A DNA stretch of 64,000 nt, from positions 1 to 64,000 of the forward strand of contig NZ_JNJY01000002.1 of the NCBI RefSeq assembly GCF_000701825.1, read 5' to 3'. This DNA is from Mycoplasma collis ATCC 35278 (lineage in GTDB: Bacteria; Bacillota_I; Bacilli_A; Mycoplasmatales; Metamycoplasmataceae). The stretch's first letter is position 1, and each line of letters starts with the position of its first letter. Shown piece after piece: positions 42,502 to 57,242 of this stretch. Both the position numbers and the translations under genes were made by a program. The notes under the pieces were generated by a model. That model was not told the DNA's origin. It saw only the letters and a program-made list of their open reading frames with translations, and did no database searches.

Positions 42502-43308
42502 TTAATTTTTTTGTGTTAATCTTAGCATATTAATAAATATTTTAATAAACATCATTAAAATTCACAACCCTCAATAAATAGAGTGTTTAAGCATTTGTCT
42601 TTTTTTCTCTTCGATCGACATATCTTGTTGAAGAATGAAATTAGCTTGATTTGATATTTGTTGAAACCCAAATCCTATATATATTCAAGCAATTAAAATA
42701 CTTATTACAGAAATTATTGTAAAAATAGTATTATAAGAAATAAAATAACTAATTAGTGCCATAATTATAATTACTATTGAACCCAAAATTGCAAAAGGCA
42801 TTAATTTAGAAAAATCAATAACATTAAAATATCCTAAAAATCCAAAAATAGCAATAGAAATAGTAGGAACTAATAAAGCAATAAATAATCTAGTTACAAA
42901 ATTTAAACCATTTTCTGATATAAGTGAATAATGATAAGAAAAAATTATAAACATTGGAATTAGAAAAGTATGTACTAATATAAAAGCAAAATAAGCTAAT
43001 ATTATATTTATAAGTTTTTTACGAATTCTAACCCTTGATATATATGTCAATAAAGCTATTTCAAATACAAAAGTTATAATGAGAAAGAAAATAGTTGTAA
43101 TACTACTTGAAAATAATCTTCCAATTAATGATGTATAAGCATTGAAAATAGGACTAGTTGCTAAAATGATAAAGTTAAATAAAAATGTAATTGTTAAACC
43201 TAATGAAAATCATCCAAGTGAATAAGCTAACATTCTGTTTTTCAAAAGTTTTTCTTCTTTTGAAAAAGTTTGTTTAAATGATTTTGCTCAAAAATTTACT
43301 GAATTCAT
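42502..43308 (-). CDS. Bax inhibitor-1/YccA-like membrane protein
   Basis: 268 aa with seven predicted membrane helices after a short cytosolic N-terminus (MNSVNFWAKSFKQTF, then KNRMLAYSLGWFSLGLTITF). The opening 'AYSLGWFSLGL' and the helix spacing fit mycoplasma proteins related to the Bax inhibitor-1/YccA group, and a long final loop holds QQISNQANFILQQDMS. Substrate and role are unknown; some relatives conduct calcium. It is divergent from ldh, sharing the 43309-43478 intergenic region, and followed by its own terminator. Confidence 0.7.
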
Positions 43309-43478
43309 ATTTGCATTATATCACTTTATAAAATTTAAACTTCAAAAAAATAAAAAAAAGAAAAAATAAATTTAATTTTTTAAATTTAAAAGAACTAAAT
43401 AATTTATTAATTTGAAAACTTTTAATAAAAGTGAAATAATTTTTTTGATTTTTAATAAAAAAATTGAAAGGAATTATT

Positions 43479-44420
43479 ATGAAATCAACAAAAATTATTT
43501 TAATAGGAACAGGCGCTGTTGGAACAGCTTTTGTATACTCTAGCATTAATCAAGGATTAGCTGCAGAATATGGACTAATTGACCAATTTGAAGGCCCAAG
43601 AGATGGGAATGTTTTAGACTTTGAAGATGTTATTTTTCCATCTGTTAGACCATACAAAGTTTATGCAGCTGATTACAAAGATGTAAAAGATGCTGATTTT
43701 ATTGTTATAACTGCAGGTAGACCACAAAAACCAGGTGAAACTAGATTGGAAATGGTTAAAGATAACGCTGAAGTTATGAGAAATATAGCAAGACAAGTTA
43801 AAGCAAATGGGTTTAAAGGAATTACTATTATTGCTTCAAATCCAGTTGATATTATTACTTGAGTTTATATTAAAGAAACAGGATTCGATCCTAAAAAAGT
43901 TATTGGTTCTGGAACAATTCTAGATACTTCAAGATTAAGATTTTTATTATCACAAAGAACTGGAGTTTCCACAGATAGTGTTGAGGCATATGTTTTAGGA
44001 GAACACGGAGATTCTTCATTAGTAAACTTTTCAGGGTTTAGAATTGCAGGATTGCCATTTTCAAAATTTGAAAACGTTGCAAAAATAAATGCTGAAAACT
44101 ACGAGCAAGAAGTGGAATATCCAGTTTCTAGAAAAGCTTATAAAATTATTGAAAGAAAAAGAGCTACATTTTGAGGAATTGGAGCTTGTTTAGCTAAAAT
44201 AGTTAGATCAATTCAAGCAGATGCAAAAATAGTTTTACCAGTTGGTGTATTACTAAAAGGTGAATATGGTTATAACGACGTTGTTGCAGGTGTACCAGCT
44301 ATTTTAGGTGCTGAAGGAATTGAAAGAGTTCTTGAAATTGATTTAAATTCTAAAGAAAAAGCTAAATTTGACAATTCTATTGATGTAATTAAAAAATCAA
44401 TTGATATTGTTAAATGATAA
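43479..44420 (+). CDS. ldh: L-lactate dehydrogenase
   Basis: 313 aa. Reduces pyruvate to L-lactate and regenerates NAD+ for glycolysis. Features are the NAD-binding IILIGTGAVGTAFVYS, the loop AGRPQKPGETRLEMV (Gln for pyruvate preference and Arg), ASNPVDIIT, SGTILDTSRLRF and the catalytic His in LGEHGDSSLV. The last residue is UGA-coded Trp. GAAAGGA lies 7 bases before the ATG. It works downstream of pyk at 7274. Confidence 0.97.
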
Positions 44421-44433
44421 AATAATATTAAGT

Positions 44434-44460
44434 AAAAATACCGTTTTTGGTATTTTTCTT
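44434..44460 (+). terminator. Terminator after ldh
   Basis: AAAAATACC pairs with GGTATTTTT around G-T5. Confidence 0.75.
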
Positions 44461-44493
44461 TTATGATTAATTGTTAATTTATAAAGGAGTTAT

Positions 44494-44952
44494 ATGATTT
44501 TAGATAAATTAAGTAATTTAGAACGTTATAAAAACATCCATCCTAATTTAGATAAAGCAATTAACTGAATTAAAAATAATTCACTTGAAACAATTAAAGA
44601 AGGAAAAACTTTAATTGATGGTGATGAATTATTCGTAGTAAAAGCTCCTCTTGAAGGATATTCTTTAGAAAATGGTTTATATGAAATACATCATAAATAT
44701 GCTGATTTACATATAGTGGTTGATCCAAAAGAAACTATTTATTATGCTCAAAAAGAAGAACTAAATTCTGTTTATAAAGAATATGATCCTAATATCGAAA
44801 TGAAGTTATTTCATTTAACAACCCAAAGAATATCAATGAAATTAAACAGTAATGAATTTGTATTCTTTTTTCCTCTAGAAGCTCATGGACCAAAAATAGT
44901 AGAAGCTAATAGAAATGTTTCTAAACTTATTTTTAAGATAAAAATGAACTAA
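44494..44952 (+). CDS. YhcH/YjgK/YiaL family protein
   Basis: 152 aa, preceded by AGGAG. The family is a cupin-like beta-barrel; some members act on sialic acid or other sugar anomers. Matching features are an N-terminal helical stretch (LERYKNIHPNLDKAINWI), GLYEIHHKYADLHIVVDPKETIYYA with the paired His, and FFFPLEAHGPKI near the end with the conserved His. No nan genes are adjacent, so the sugar is unknown. It has its own terminator. Confidence 0.85.
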
Positions 44953-44974
44953 TTTTAAAATAAATTTATTTTTA

Positions 44975-45015
44975 GTACTCTTACATTTTAAAATTAAAAT
45001 GTGGGAGTATTTTTA
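44975..45015 (+). terminator. Terminator after the YhcH gene
   Basis: TACTCTTACATTTT pairs with AAAATGTGGGAGTA around a short loop, followed by T5. The next 120 bases are almost pure A/T and should contain the exporter promoter. Confidence 0.8.
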
Positions 45016-45142
45016 TATATAGTTTTTTTAAAAAATACATATTTTAATTTTGTTTTTTTATATTAAAAAATTTTTTTAAAATTTATTTTTCTTATATTAT
45101 TTTTTTTATTGATCTTTTTTTAAAAAAAATCTATTAAATAAT

Positions 45143-47161
45143 ATGAAGATCAAAAAACAAAATGATGTAAAGGATTGTGGCTTAGTTGTTTTTCAATCAC
45201 TTTTTTATCATTACAATAAAAAATGAATTCCAATTTCAGAATTAAAAAAAACAGCTTTTTTTGATAATGATGGAATAGTTATCAAAAATTTACAACATTT
45301 AGCAATTAAATGAGGCATAGAACTTGAAGCTTATAATATAGATTTTGAAACTTTAAAAAATGAAAAATTAGAACAACCAGTAATTTTACTAATTAACGAA
45401 AAAGATGTTAATCATTATATAATTTTAAAAAGCAAAGATAAAAATTTTTTTTATATAGCAGATCCGTTGATTGGAAATAGAAAAATTAAAATAGATGATT
45501 TTGAAAAAATGTTTATTAACATAATAATTTTTCCAAATAAAATATTCAATCCAAATGTTAAATTTCAAAAAAATTGAATTTTTAATTTTATAAATGAAAA
45601 AGAGCATTATTTTTTATTTTTTTCAATTTTTATTGTTTCAATTTTGCATTTTGCAAGTGCTTTTTTTTTAAAAAATGTAGTCGAAAAAATTTTGCCTTTT
45701 AATGATAAAAACCTTTTAATAAAAATTACAATACTTTTTAGCTGGATTTTTATTTTTAAATTTATTCAAAATTTAATAAAAAATATTTACATTAAAAAAT
45801 TACAAGATAGTATTGAAAATAAAATTTTAGAAAATTTTTTGTTTTCATTAAAAAACTCACAAAATTCTCAATTAATAAAATTAGAAATATCTGATTATAT
45901 AAAAAGATTTTCATTGATTTCTAATTTTTCATCTTATTGTTCAAAATTTTTATATATATTTTTCGGAGACTTAATTAGTTTTATTTTTTCTACAATAATT
46001 TTATTTTATATTAATAAATATCTTTTTTTATTAACCTTTTCTGTTGGAATAATTTTTATTTTAGCAAGTTATTTTTATAAGAAATTTATAAACTCAAAAT
46101 ATAATGATTTGAGTAAAAAAAGTAGTGAATTAAATTCAAGTTTGTTTGATATTGTAAAAAATATAGGGAAACTAAAAAATAATGATGTATATAAATTATT
46201 AAATTTTAACTTAAAAAATAAAATTGAAAATTTTAAGAAACAAGAGAATTTTGTTTGAAAAGTAAGTTATTTTTTCCAAAATTTTAAAAATTTAATTACC
46301 GAATTTTTACCAATAATTAGTATTTTTATTTCTAGTTTGTTTGTTTTAAATAAACAAATAGAAATTGGCACAATGCTTTTATTTATAACATTTATTTCCA
46401 ATTTTTTAAATCCATTAAATAATTTAACTGATTTAATTCTTTCTTATCCTATTTTTATTAATGATTATGAAATGTTAAAATTTATTTTATTTTTACCTAA
46501 AGAAAACAATGGTGAAAATAATTTAGAAAAAATCAACTTTTTAAAATTAGAAAATATTGATTATAAATACAACAATATAAAAACAAGTCTAAAAATAAAT
46601 AAATTAGAAATACATGATAATTGTGTTGTTATAGGAAATAACGGAAGTGGAAAAAGTACTTTATTGAAAATTTTAAATTTAGATTTAGAAATAGAAAAAG
46701 GTTTAAAATTTAATAATTTAGATTTAGAATTTTTAGATAAAAATGAATTAAGGAAAAAAATTTTATATATTTCTAATTCAATTCCTTCAATTAATGTTTC
46801 TGTTATTGATTTTATAACAGAAAAAAATCCAAATAAATATAAAACATTTTTTCAAAACATTCAGTATTATAAAATGGCTGAATTATTAGAAAAGTGAAAT
46901 ATTAACTTAAATCAAATGATTAAAGATGATTGAAGTAATTTTTCACTAGGACAAAAACAAATAATTTTTTTACTTAAACTATTTAATCAAAAATATGATT
47001 TGATTTTATTAGATGAAGCTTTTGAAAATATTTCAAATGAAAATTTTGAAATATTAAAATTTTTAATAAACGATTTTCAAAATGATGCAATTTTTATCGA
47101 AGTATCCCATTCCAAAAAACTATTGAAAGATTCAAGAATTATAAATGTCAAAAAATTATAA
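45143..47161 (+). CDS. Peptidase C39 domain-containing ABC exporter
   Basis: 672 aa. Bacteriocin-type exporter that cuts a leader peptide while transporting its substrate. Order: C39 protease at residues 1-130, with catalytic Cys in NDVKDCGLVVFQ, His in DVNHYIIL and Asp in YIADP; about six membrane helices (residues ~155-440); ATPase domain with Walker A GNNGSGKST, signature FSLGQKQ and Walker B DLILLDEAFE. It fits the 'Mbov_0121 family' of mycoplasma exporters. The ATP domain is shorter than usual and the D-loop region (FENISNEN) diverges. No precursor peptide gene is seen next to it. The following gene overlaps its end by 17 bases. Confidence 0.9.
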
Positions 47162-47532
47162 CTTTAAAATTTTAATTTTTTTCATTTTTCTTACAACAAT
47201 CGTTTTTATTTTAGTTTTATTTTTTTTGTATAAATTGGAACATAAAAAAATTGTTTTTGTCGAAATTAAAATAAACGAAAAAAAAGAATTAAATTTTGAA
47301 ATTAATTCAGAAATTTATTATAAAATCAACAGAAACACTCCTATTATTATTGATAAAAAATTTTCAAAAAATAATGAGGATATTTTTTTAAAAATTAGAG
47401 AAATAAAAAATATTGAAAGTGATATTTTTAATGTTTCACTGTTAAAATTTAAAAATTTAAAAATCCAGCCTAATACAAAAATAACAGGCGGGATTTTAAT
47501 AGAAAAAACAAGTAATATTTTCGAATTTATTT

Positions 47533-47540
<8 letters not shown>
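47145..47540 (+). CDS. Small membrane-anchored partner of the C39 exporter
   Basis: 131 aa. One N-terminal membrane helix (ILIFFIFLTTIVFILVLFFL), then an extracytoplasmic domain of about 95 residues, mostly predicted beta-strand and rich in Lys, Ile and Asn. Its start lies inside the end of the exporter gene, implying coupled translation. By position and shape it could be a much reduced membrane-fusion/accessory protein of the HlyD kind, but I see no firm family motif. Its stop overlaps the end of metG on the other strand. Confidence 0.72.
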
Positions 47541-49854
<2,314 letters not shown>

Positions 49855-49862
<8 letters not shown>

Positions 49863-50862
49863 TTTTTAATTCAATTAATTTAGGGTTATAAGAATATTTT
49901 CTACCTACTTTTGCAAATTCTTTACCATTTACTTTAGTAGCATCAGCGCTAAAAGTATTATTAATTTTTAACATATACTCACCAACCCCGTATGAATCAA
50001 CTGGGGCATTTGCTTTTTCAAATTCAGCTATTTTATCAGGATTAAATCCAGAAGAGACAATAATTTTTACATGTTTACCATCATTTTCATCCAGTGCTTT
50101 TCTTAATCTTTTAATTTGATTTATAGTAACTCCATATTCATTTTCAGATTCTTTGAACATTTTATCTTTGACAGCTTTAGAAGTATCAACTCTTACTCCA
50201 TATAAAATTTTTCCAAAATGTTTTAAAACTTTTAATGATTCAACAATAACATCATTAGAAAAATCAACTAAAGCAATTAAGGGATCTTCAGGAAATAAAT
50301 CATAATAATATTGCATTACTTTTACTAAATCACCTTCAAAGTTTTGAATTAATGCATGTGGAATGCTTCCAAAAACTCTCGCACTATCTCCTCTTGCACC
50401 TGCGTCAGTTGAATGAGAATCAATTCCCGCTAATTCAACAGCTATTCCATCATTTTCTTGGTTTAAATAATGATCAAAACGATCGCCCATGAAAATAATT
50501 TCTTTACCTTTAGCCGCATCAATACATCTTTTAGCATTTGTTGCAATCGAAGTATTTCTTGCTAAAATTCCATCAATAACCCCTTCATAAACACCAAAAT
50601 ATTTATATTTTCCTTCAAGTTCTAAAACAACTTCTTTTTCATTTATAATAGTTCCTTCTGGTAAATATTTAATAGTATATTTATCAGTTTCTGTATTTTC
50701 TTTTAAAAGTTTTAAAACTTCATTCATTCCACCTAAAATTGAATCATTATGTCTTTGAAAAAATTGTAAAGTCATAACTGAATCTTTATTAAATTTTTCA
50801 ATTATTTTTTTAGTTTTAAAAAAATAATTAGCTGCATAATAGCTTAATTTTTTTTTAGTCAT
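49855..50862 (-). CDS. pncB: Nicotinate phosphoribosyltransferase
   Basis: 335 aa, near the short end for the family. Makes nicotinate mononucleotide for NAD salvage. Signature regions are VMTLQFFQRHNDSILGGM at the start, MGDRFDHYLN, GIDSHSTDAGARGDSARVFG and ALVDFSNDVIVES, with KIIVSSGFNPDKIAEF near the C-terminus and DSYGVGEYML. The Thr/Ser-rich loop has the catalytic context. First of the pncB-trmN-metG operon; divergent from asnA across 135 bases. Confidence 0.92.
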
Positions 50863-50997
50863 ATTACTCCCAATATAATTATTTTTGTTTATATAATTTT
50901 ACTAAAATTCAATTAAAAAAATAAGCTTAAAAATATTTTGTGTTAAAATTTTTATATTTAAATTTTATATAAATTATGTTAAGTCAAAGAAGGAAAA

Positions 50998-51981
50998 ATG
51001 TACAAATCAAAATTAAATATCAAACAAACTCAAAAAGCTATTCAAAATTTAAAAAAGATTTTCCAAGAAAATATAATGGAAAAATTAAATTTAACAAGAG
51101 TAACGGCACCACTTTTTTTAGCTAAAGAAACTGGGTTAAATGACGGGCTAAATGGTGAAAAAGCAGTAAGTTTTTATTCTAAAAACTCTGATGTTGAGCT
51201 TGAAATAGTTCACTCATTAGCAAAATGAAAAAGAAACGCTTTAAAAGAATATTATTTTAAAGAGTATGAAGGAATTTATGCTGATATGAACGCTGTAAGA
51301 AGAGAAGAAGAATTTGATGAAATTCATTCTTTATATGTTGATCAATGAGATTGAGAAAAAATTATTAATAAAAATGATCGTAACTTAGTTTTTTTAAAAA
51401 ACACTGTTAATAAAATTTATGAAGCCCTGAAAAATACTAAAAAAGAAATAGTTAAACAATATCCTCAACTTACTGATGATTTGGCAGATAAAGTTTTTTT
51501 CATTTCTGCACAAGAATTAGAAAATATGTATCCTGATTTAAATATAAATGAAAGAGAAAGTGCTATTGCTAAAGATAAAAAAGCTGTTTTTATTTATCAA
51601 ATTGGACACAAATTAAAATCAGGTTTAATTCATTCTTTAAGAGCTTTTGATTATGATGATTGAAATTTAAATGGTGATCTAATTGTTTATTCAAATGTTT
51701 TAAATAAAGCAATTGAATTATCTTCAATGGGAATTAGAGTGGATGAAAATTCAATTTTAAGTCAAAGTAAATTTAATTCAAAAGAAGAATTAGCAAATTT
51801 TTCACCTTATCATAAAAATATTTTAGAAAAAAAACTTCCTTATACAATTGGTGGTGGAATAGGTCAATCAAGAGTTTCTATGTTTATTTTAGAGAAAAAA
51901 CATATTGGTGAAGTGCAATCAAGTTTTTGACCAAAAGATTACAAAGAAAAAATGAAAAAAGAAGGAATTGAAATTTTATAA
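50998..51981 (+). CDS. asnA: Aspartate-ammonia ligase
   Basis: 327 aa. Makes asparagine from aspartate and ammonia with ATP. Typical are [57 protein letters not shown], and [17 protein letters not shown] with the class II synthetase-type arginine. The C-terminus is VQSSFWPKDY. Four or five Trp are UGA-coded. AAGGA precedes the ATG. It has a strong terminator downstream. Confidence 0.96.
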
Positions 51982-51990
51982 TTTAATAAC

Positions 51991-52034
51991 TAACAACAAA
52001 TTTTTTTTATTAATAAATCAATTTGTTGTTTTTT
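51991..52034 (+). terminator. Terminator after asnA
   Basis: AACAACAAAT pairs with ATTTGTTGTT, followed by T6. Confidence 0.8.
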
Positions 52035-52087
52035 ATATTAATTTATTTATAATTAATTAATATATTTAATTATTTAAAGGGAGAAAA

Positions 52088-52318
52088 ATGAGTGTTTTTT
52101 TAATTGTCATTTTAGTTTTAGTATCAGTTGTAATAATTATTGTTTCCCTTTTAATGTCACCTGATTCTAAAGGTTTTTCAGGTGCTTTAGTAGGTTCATC
52201 TGACTTGGAATTATTTAAAATTTCTAAAGAAAAAGGGTTTAAAAAAATAATAAAATGAGTTATGTTTTTTTTCGGATTTTTATTATTGGTTTTAACTCTA
52301 ATTAGCAGGTTGTTTTAA
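52088..52318 (+). CDS. secG: Preprotein translocase subunit SecG
   Basis: 76 aa, preceded by AAAGGGAG. Two membrane helices with the conserved hairpin between them: VVIIIVSLLMSPDSKGFSGAL, LVGSSDLELF, and VMFFFGFLLLVLTLISRLF. SecG aids SecYE in protein export. It sits 3 bases before rnr, a common gene pair. Confidence 0.9.
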
Positions 52319-52321
52319 AAT

Positions 52322-54391
52322 ATGCAATCATTTGATTTAAAAATTATTAAAAATAAATTATCAAATAAAAAATATAAATATTTTGATTTAGTAAGGGAAC
52401 TAAAAATTCCAAAAAATAAAAATCTTGAATTTTCTAGGTTTTTAAGAAAAGCTTTAAGTAATAATGAAATTTTTATTTCTAGAGATGATGAATATTTTAT
52501 TTTAGAAAAAGTTAAAGATTTTAACGGAAAAATTAGAGTTAATTTTAAAGGTTATGGCTTTGTTGAAAAAGATGAAGAATCTTATTTTATTCCTAAAAAA
52601 TATTTAAATCACGCTTTAAATAATGATGAAGTTTCAGCTAGTATATTTATAGAAAATGCAATTGAAAAAAAATACATTGCGGTTGTTAATAAAATAATTA
52701 CTAGGGCTAATGAATATTTTTATGGCTACATTGAAAAAAATGACATTTATTTTGATTTTGTTTCTTTAGACAAAAAAATAAATGGTAAATTTAAATGGAA
52801 TAAAAAATACTTATTTGAAGAAAATGATGTTGTTAAAATTAAAGTAATAGAAACAATAAATAATTTTTATAAAATTGCTTTAGTAGAAAAATTAGGAAAA
52901 CTTAATGAAAAATTTGTTGATATGGAAATTGCTATTGATTCATCAAATTTATCAAATAGTTTTTCAAAAGAAATAGAAACATATGCAAAAACTCTTCCTA
53001 GCGAAGTTAATTTAAATGATTTAAAAAATCGAATTGATTTAAGAAATGAAACCATTGTTACAATTGACGGTGAAAAAACAAAAGATTTTGATGATGCTAT
53101 AAGTATTAAAAAAACTGAGAATAATACTTTTATTTTAGGCGTTCATATAGCTGATGTAAGTCATTATGTAAAAGATGGTGATCAAATTGATTTAGAAGCT
53201 AAAAAAAGAGGTGTATCTGTTTATTTACCACACAAAGTTATTCCCATGCTTCCTTTTGAACTTTCTAATGGTATTTGTTCATTAAATCCTAATGTTGATA
53301 GATTAACTATTACTATGGAGTGTGAAATCGATCAAAATGGAAATAATTTATGAGTTAAAATTTATCCTTCAATTATTAATTCTAAAGCTAGATTAACTTA
53401 TGAAAAAGTTAATCAATATTATTCCAAAAATTACAATTTTAATTTTGAAATTGATGAATTATTGAATAATGCTGATGAATTATCACAAATTATTAGATAT
53501 AAAAAAAATCATGAAGGATATATTGATTTTGCAGTTCAAGAGCCAGAATTAATTTTAGATGATCGAGGTAAAACAGCCGATATTTTAATTAAAAATTCTG
53601 GTAAAAGCGAGGCTATGATTGAAGATTTTATGGTTAGAGCTAATGAGAATGTTGCAGAATTTTTATTTAATAAAAATATTCCAAATATTTATAGAATTCA
53701 CGAAGCTCCTTCAGATGAAAAAATTAATCAATTAAATAATGTTTTACAAGTTTTAGATATTAATGTAAAAGTTGATTCATCAGATGATCCAGTTGATTTT
53801 GCAAATAGCATTAATAAAATTAAAAATTATAAATTTGATAATTTTATCAAAATTAATTTTTTAAGAACAATGCATAAAGCAATTTATTCAGAAAAAAATA
53901 TTGGTCATTTTGGACTTGCATCTAAATTTTACAGTCATTTTACAAGCCCTATAAGAAGATATCCTGATCTTATTTTGCATCGAATTATTAGAGAAATAAT
54001 TTTTGATAAAAACAAAGATAAAAGTAATTATTTTAAAGAAATTTTACCTTCAGTAGCAGCGGCTAATTCTGTTAGCGAGCAAAAAGCAATTGAACTTGAG
54101 AGAAATGTTTTTGCTATGAAATCTGCTGAATTTTATGACAATAAAAAAGAAGAAATTTTTAAGGCACAAATTGTGAGTATTAAAAAGTTTGGTTTTTTTG
54201 TAGAATTAGAAACTTCTTCAAGTGCCCTTGTTCATATTTCTACATTACCTGGTGAAAATTACCAAGTTGATGAAAATGAACTTATATTAAAAAATGAAAT
54301 AAATTTATTTAAAGTTGGTCAATATGTTTTTATAAAAATCGAATCAATCGATAAATATAATGGAAAAATTAATGCTATTTTAGCGCTATAA
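52322..54391 (+). CDS. rnr: Ribonuclease R
   Basis: 689 aa. A 3'-5' exoribonuclease, the main RNA-degrading exonuclease in mycoplasmas. Order: short N-terminal HTH-like region, cold-shock domain (GYGFVEKDEESYFIPKKY), RNB catalytic domain from about 240 with the metal-binding KTKDFDDAISIK and HIADVSHYV, later HFTSPIRRYPDLILHR, and a C-terminal S1 domain (VSIKKFGFFVELETSSSALV). It ends after the S1 without the long basic tail. It is co-transcribed with secG and ends in a terminator. Confidence 0.95.
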
Positions 54392-54392
54392 A

Positions 54393-54431
54393 AAAAATAA
54401 ACCCCCTTTACCCGGAGGGGTTTATTTTTTT
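54393..54431 (+). terminator. Terminator after rnr
   Basis: AAATAAACCCCCT pairs with AGGGGTTTATTT around TTACCCGG, followed by T7. Strong for this AT-rich genome. Confidence 0.88.
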
Positions 54432-54451
54432 GGAGTTCCTATGAAAAACAA

Positions 54452-54538
54452 TGGTGCTCAGAACGGGACTTGAACCCGTATGCTATCTCTAGCACTAGAA
54501 CCTCAATCTAGCGTGTCTACCTATTTCACCATCTGAGC
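54452..54538 (-). tRNA. tRNA-Leu (anticodon GAG)
   Basis: An 87-base tRNA with encoded CCA and a long variable arm. The acceptor stem GCTCAGA pairs with TCTGAGC, and the anticodon loop TTGAGGT lies between CTAGA and TCTAG. Decodes CUC/CUU. Confidence 0.94.
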
Positions 54539-54590
54539 TTATTAAATAAAATATAACTATCTACTTAAATTATATTTTATTTTTTAATTT

Positions 54591-55250
54591 TTAAAAGAAA
54601 TGAACTTTTTCTTTAACTTCTTTTGAAGCGATAAAAGGTATTCTAGTGGTATACCCTCTTTTAAATGCAACTATTCTTTTTGCATATCATTCATTAATAT
54701 CGCTGTTTCATTTAAATACAGTATCATTGTAAAGTTCACGAGCTGCTGTAATTTCTTTTTGAAGGTAATTGTTTTGCTCTAAAGCGTCTGAAATCACATA
54801 TTGTGATTTTAATTCTGGATATGCTTCAAATGTTAGTCTCATTTGATTAGCTAAACCATCTAAGTTTGTTGAAACAACATTACGATCACTGCTTTGTGCT
54901 CCAGTTCTTAATTTAGCAATGTTTAACATTACTTCTTTATCTAGATTAACAGATTTTTCCACAAGCCTTGCTGCATTTTCTAAAATATGAAATCTTTGTT
55001 CTTGGTAATTATCAATTTGTGATGCATTATATTGAATTTTTTGTTGTAACTGCTTTAAATGAGCTTCGGCTTTCATTTTTTTAAATAAAAAAACTAAACC
55101 TGGAATAATAAATAAAACTCATAAAACAATATCAAAAAATATTAATGTTCTTTTAGAAACTTCAACAGGTAATTGTTTATTAACAACATGAACACTTCTT
55201 CCTTCATTGTTAATAGTAGTTTGATCTAATTCGTTTAATTCGTTTGCCAT
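54591..55250 (-). CDS. LemA family protein
   Basis: 219 aa. One membrane helix near residues 33-55 (TLIFFDIVLWVLFIIPGLVF), then a long four-helix bundle, beginning KAEAHLKQLQQKIQYNASQI and including LANQMRLTFEAYPELKS and LYNDTVFKWNSDI, the usual LemA core. The function of LemA proteins is not settled. It follows the DUF3137 gene with a 23-base gap, a pairing seen in many mycoplasmas. Confidence 0.9.
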
Positions 55251-55273
55251 GTTTCTCCTTAATATTAAATTTA

Positions 55274-57028
55274 CTATTTATTATTTATAATTTTAACAAT
55301 AAAATTATTTAAAGCAAAAACTTTTTTTACTAAATTTTTATTATTCATTTCATTTTTTAAGCTTTCTAATCTTAATTTATATTTTTCTTTATTTTCTTGA
55401 CTGTGTCTTGTTCCATTTAACTCGATTGATGCATTATCTTTAGTAGGAATATAATCATATCATTTAACAGGAACACTATGAATATCACCTTCACTATCCA
55501 TTACTGGAACATATTCTATTTTTTCAATCGCTTTAAAACCATGCGATGTAACATTTATTTGATCACTATATTCATCATTACTTTGTATAAAATTAGTTTT
55601 TAAAATTAAAGGGGTATTTGATTTAGTGTTTTTAAATATTGATCTTTGAATTTTATTAGCAATACTTTCATGCTCATATTCACTATAAAAATTATTAAAT
55701 TTAGTATTGTAAATATAATCTTTTGTTTTAATTTGTTGATATAAAGGAATTGTGAAAAGTGGTGCAAAACTAAAATATAAAGCTCTAAAATATTCGTTAT
55801 TATAATTATAAAATCTTGTTTTAATTTTATTTACATTATAATCATGGAAAAAATCCGGATCTAAATGAAAATCAATTTTATCCAAGTGCTCAGCTTGAAT
55901 TATATTTCATTTTTCTATTTTATGAAAATTAAAATCATCTCCATATCCTACATTATCATCTAATAATAATTTAGTCATTTTTTGTTGAGCTAAAGGAGTG
56001 AATAATAATCTATATTGAGTTTCATTATCTCTATCTCATGCTTGAAAAATTGATTCAAATTCCTCATTACCTATCATAGTAAATGAAGGGTTGTTTTCAA
56101 TATGTTTTTTTAAAGATTTTTTTGCTTTTTTAAAAAATGATTTTGGATTTTCAGCAATATCTAAATGTGCAAATTTAGCTTTTTTTGTAAAAGATAAATC
56201 AGGAGCTGCGTTAGATGCAAACATAATATATTTATTTCTAGAATAAAATGGAGCAGGTCTAACTAAAGTGGCTGTTAAATGTTCAACTACAGTTCTATTT
56301 TTTTTACGAACACTAACTGATATTCATCCTTCATATACTTTATCACGAATTGTTTGTTCTAATTCTTCAACAACTAAAAATGGATTACCGTGTATTTCTC
56401 CTGTGTAGGTTCCTAATACTGTTCTATTATCCTGTGAAAAATCATCAAATCGAAAATCAAATTTTTCTTTTATATAACCTAATTTTTCAGCAGAGAAATA
56501 ATCATCAAATTTTAAAAAATTAAATGATTTTTTAAATAGATCAAAAGGTATATCAACATTTAATAAACTATTTAAATAATTTGTTTGATTAATTAAGTAG
56601 TTTTCTAATTCTTTTATCTCTAAAGATAATTTAGCATCAAGTGTTTTACTTTTATTCAAAAGTATAAAAAATCAAATTTCTAATCCTATAAATAAAATTA
56701 AAGCTAAAATAGATAAAACTAATGAAAGTGTAGAAACTATTATATTAGATGCGTAAAACATAATAAAAATAATCGGAACTACAATTAAAATTAAAAAAAC
56801 CATCATAGTTTTTTTTAAGATATTAATTTTAGAGTTTGTTTTTTCAAATTGAATTCTTTTTTTATCTAAAATATTATTTTTTTTAATGTTATCTTCAACA
56901 TCAATTTTAGATTCTTTTATAATTTCGTTAAATTTATTTTCAACATTTTTATAATGCAAATTTTCATATTTATTTTTAAATTCATCTACTCAATCATGAA
57001 TTGCGTTATTTTTAATTTTATTTTCCAT
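55274..57028 (-). CDS. DUF3137 domain-containing membrane protein
   Basis: 584 aa, one frame with several UGA Trp codons. Two adjacent membrane helices lie at about residues 75-120 (MMVFLILIVVPIIFIMFYAS and ILALILFIGLEI), after a charged N-terminus. The long soluble domain includes VRKKNRTVVEHLTATLV and FASNAAPDLSFTKKAKFA typical of DUF3137 proteins, which often neighbour LemA. The two may form a complex; function unknown. AAAGGAG-like sequence precedes the ATG. Intergenic 57029-57210 is AT-rich with no gene. Confidence 0.82.
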
Positions 57029-57210
57029 TTTTCTCCTTTTTTATTTGTTTTAAAATTATAATATTTTATTAAAAAAAAATAATAAATTTAACTAATAAAA
57101 TAGTAAAAATTATTTAGAAAAAATGAAAAATATTTAAGTAAATAAAAATTTATAATTAATAAAATAAAAAAAAATAATTTTAAATTGATTTATAGATTAA
57201 AAAATTTATA

Positions 57211-57242
57211 AAAAAAATACGAGATTTAATTCTCGTATAAAA
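57211..57242 (-). terminator. Terminator of clpB, containing its stop codon
   Basis: ATACGAGA pairs with TCTCGTAT around 5 bases and a T8 run follows on the minus strand. The clpB stop (57226-57228) falls in the loop region. Confidence 0.82.
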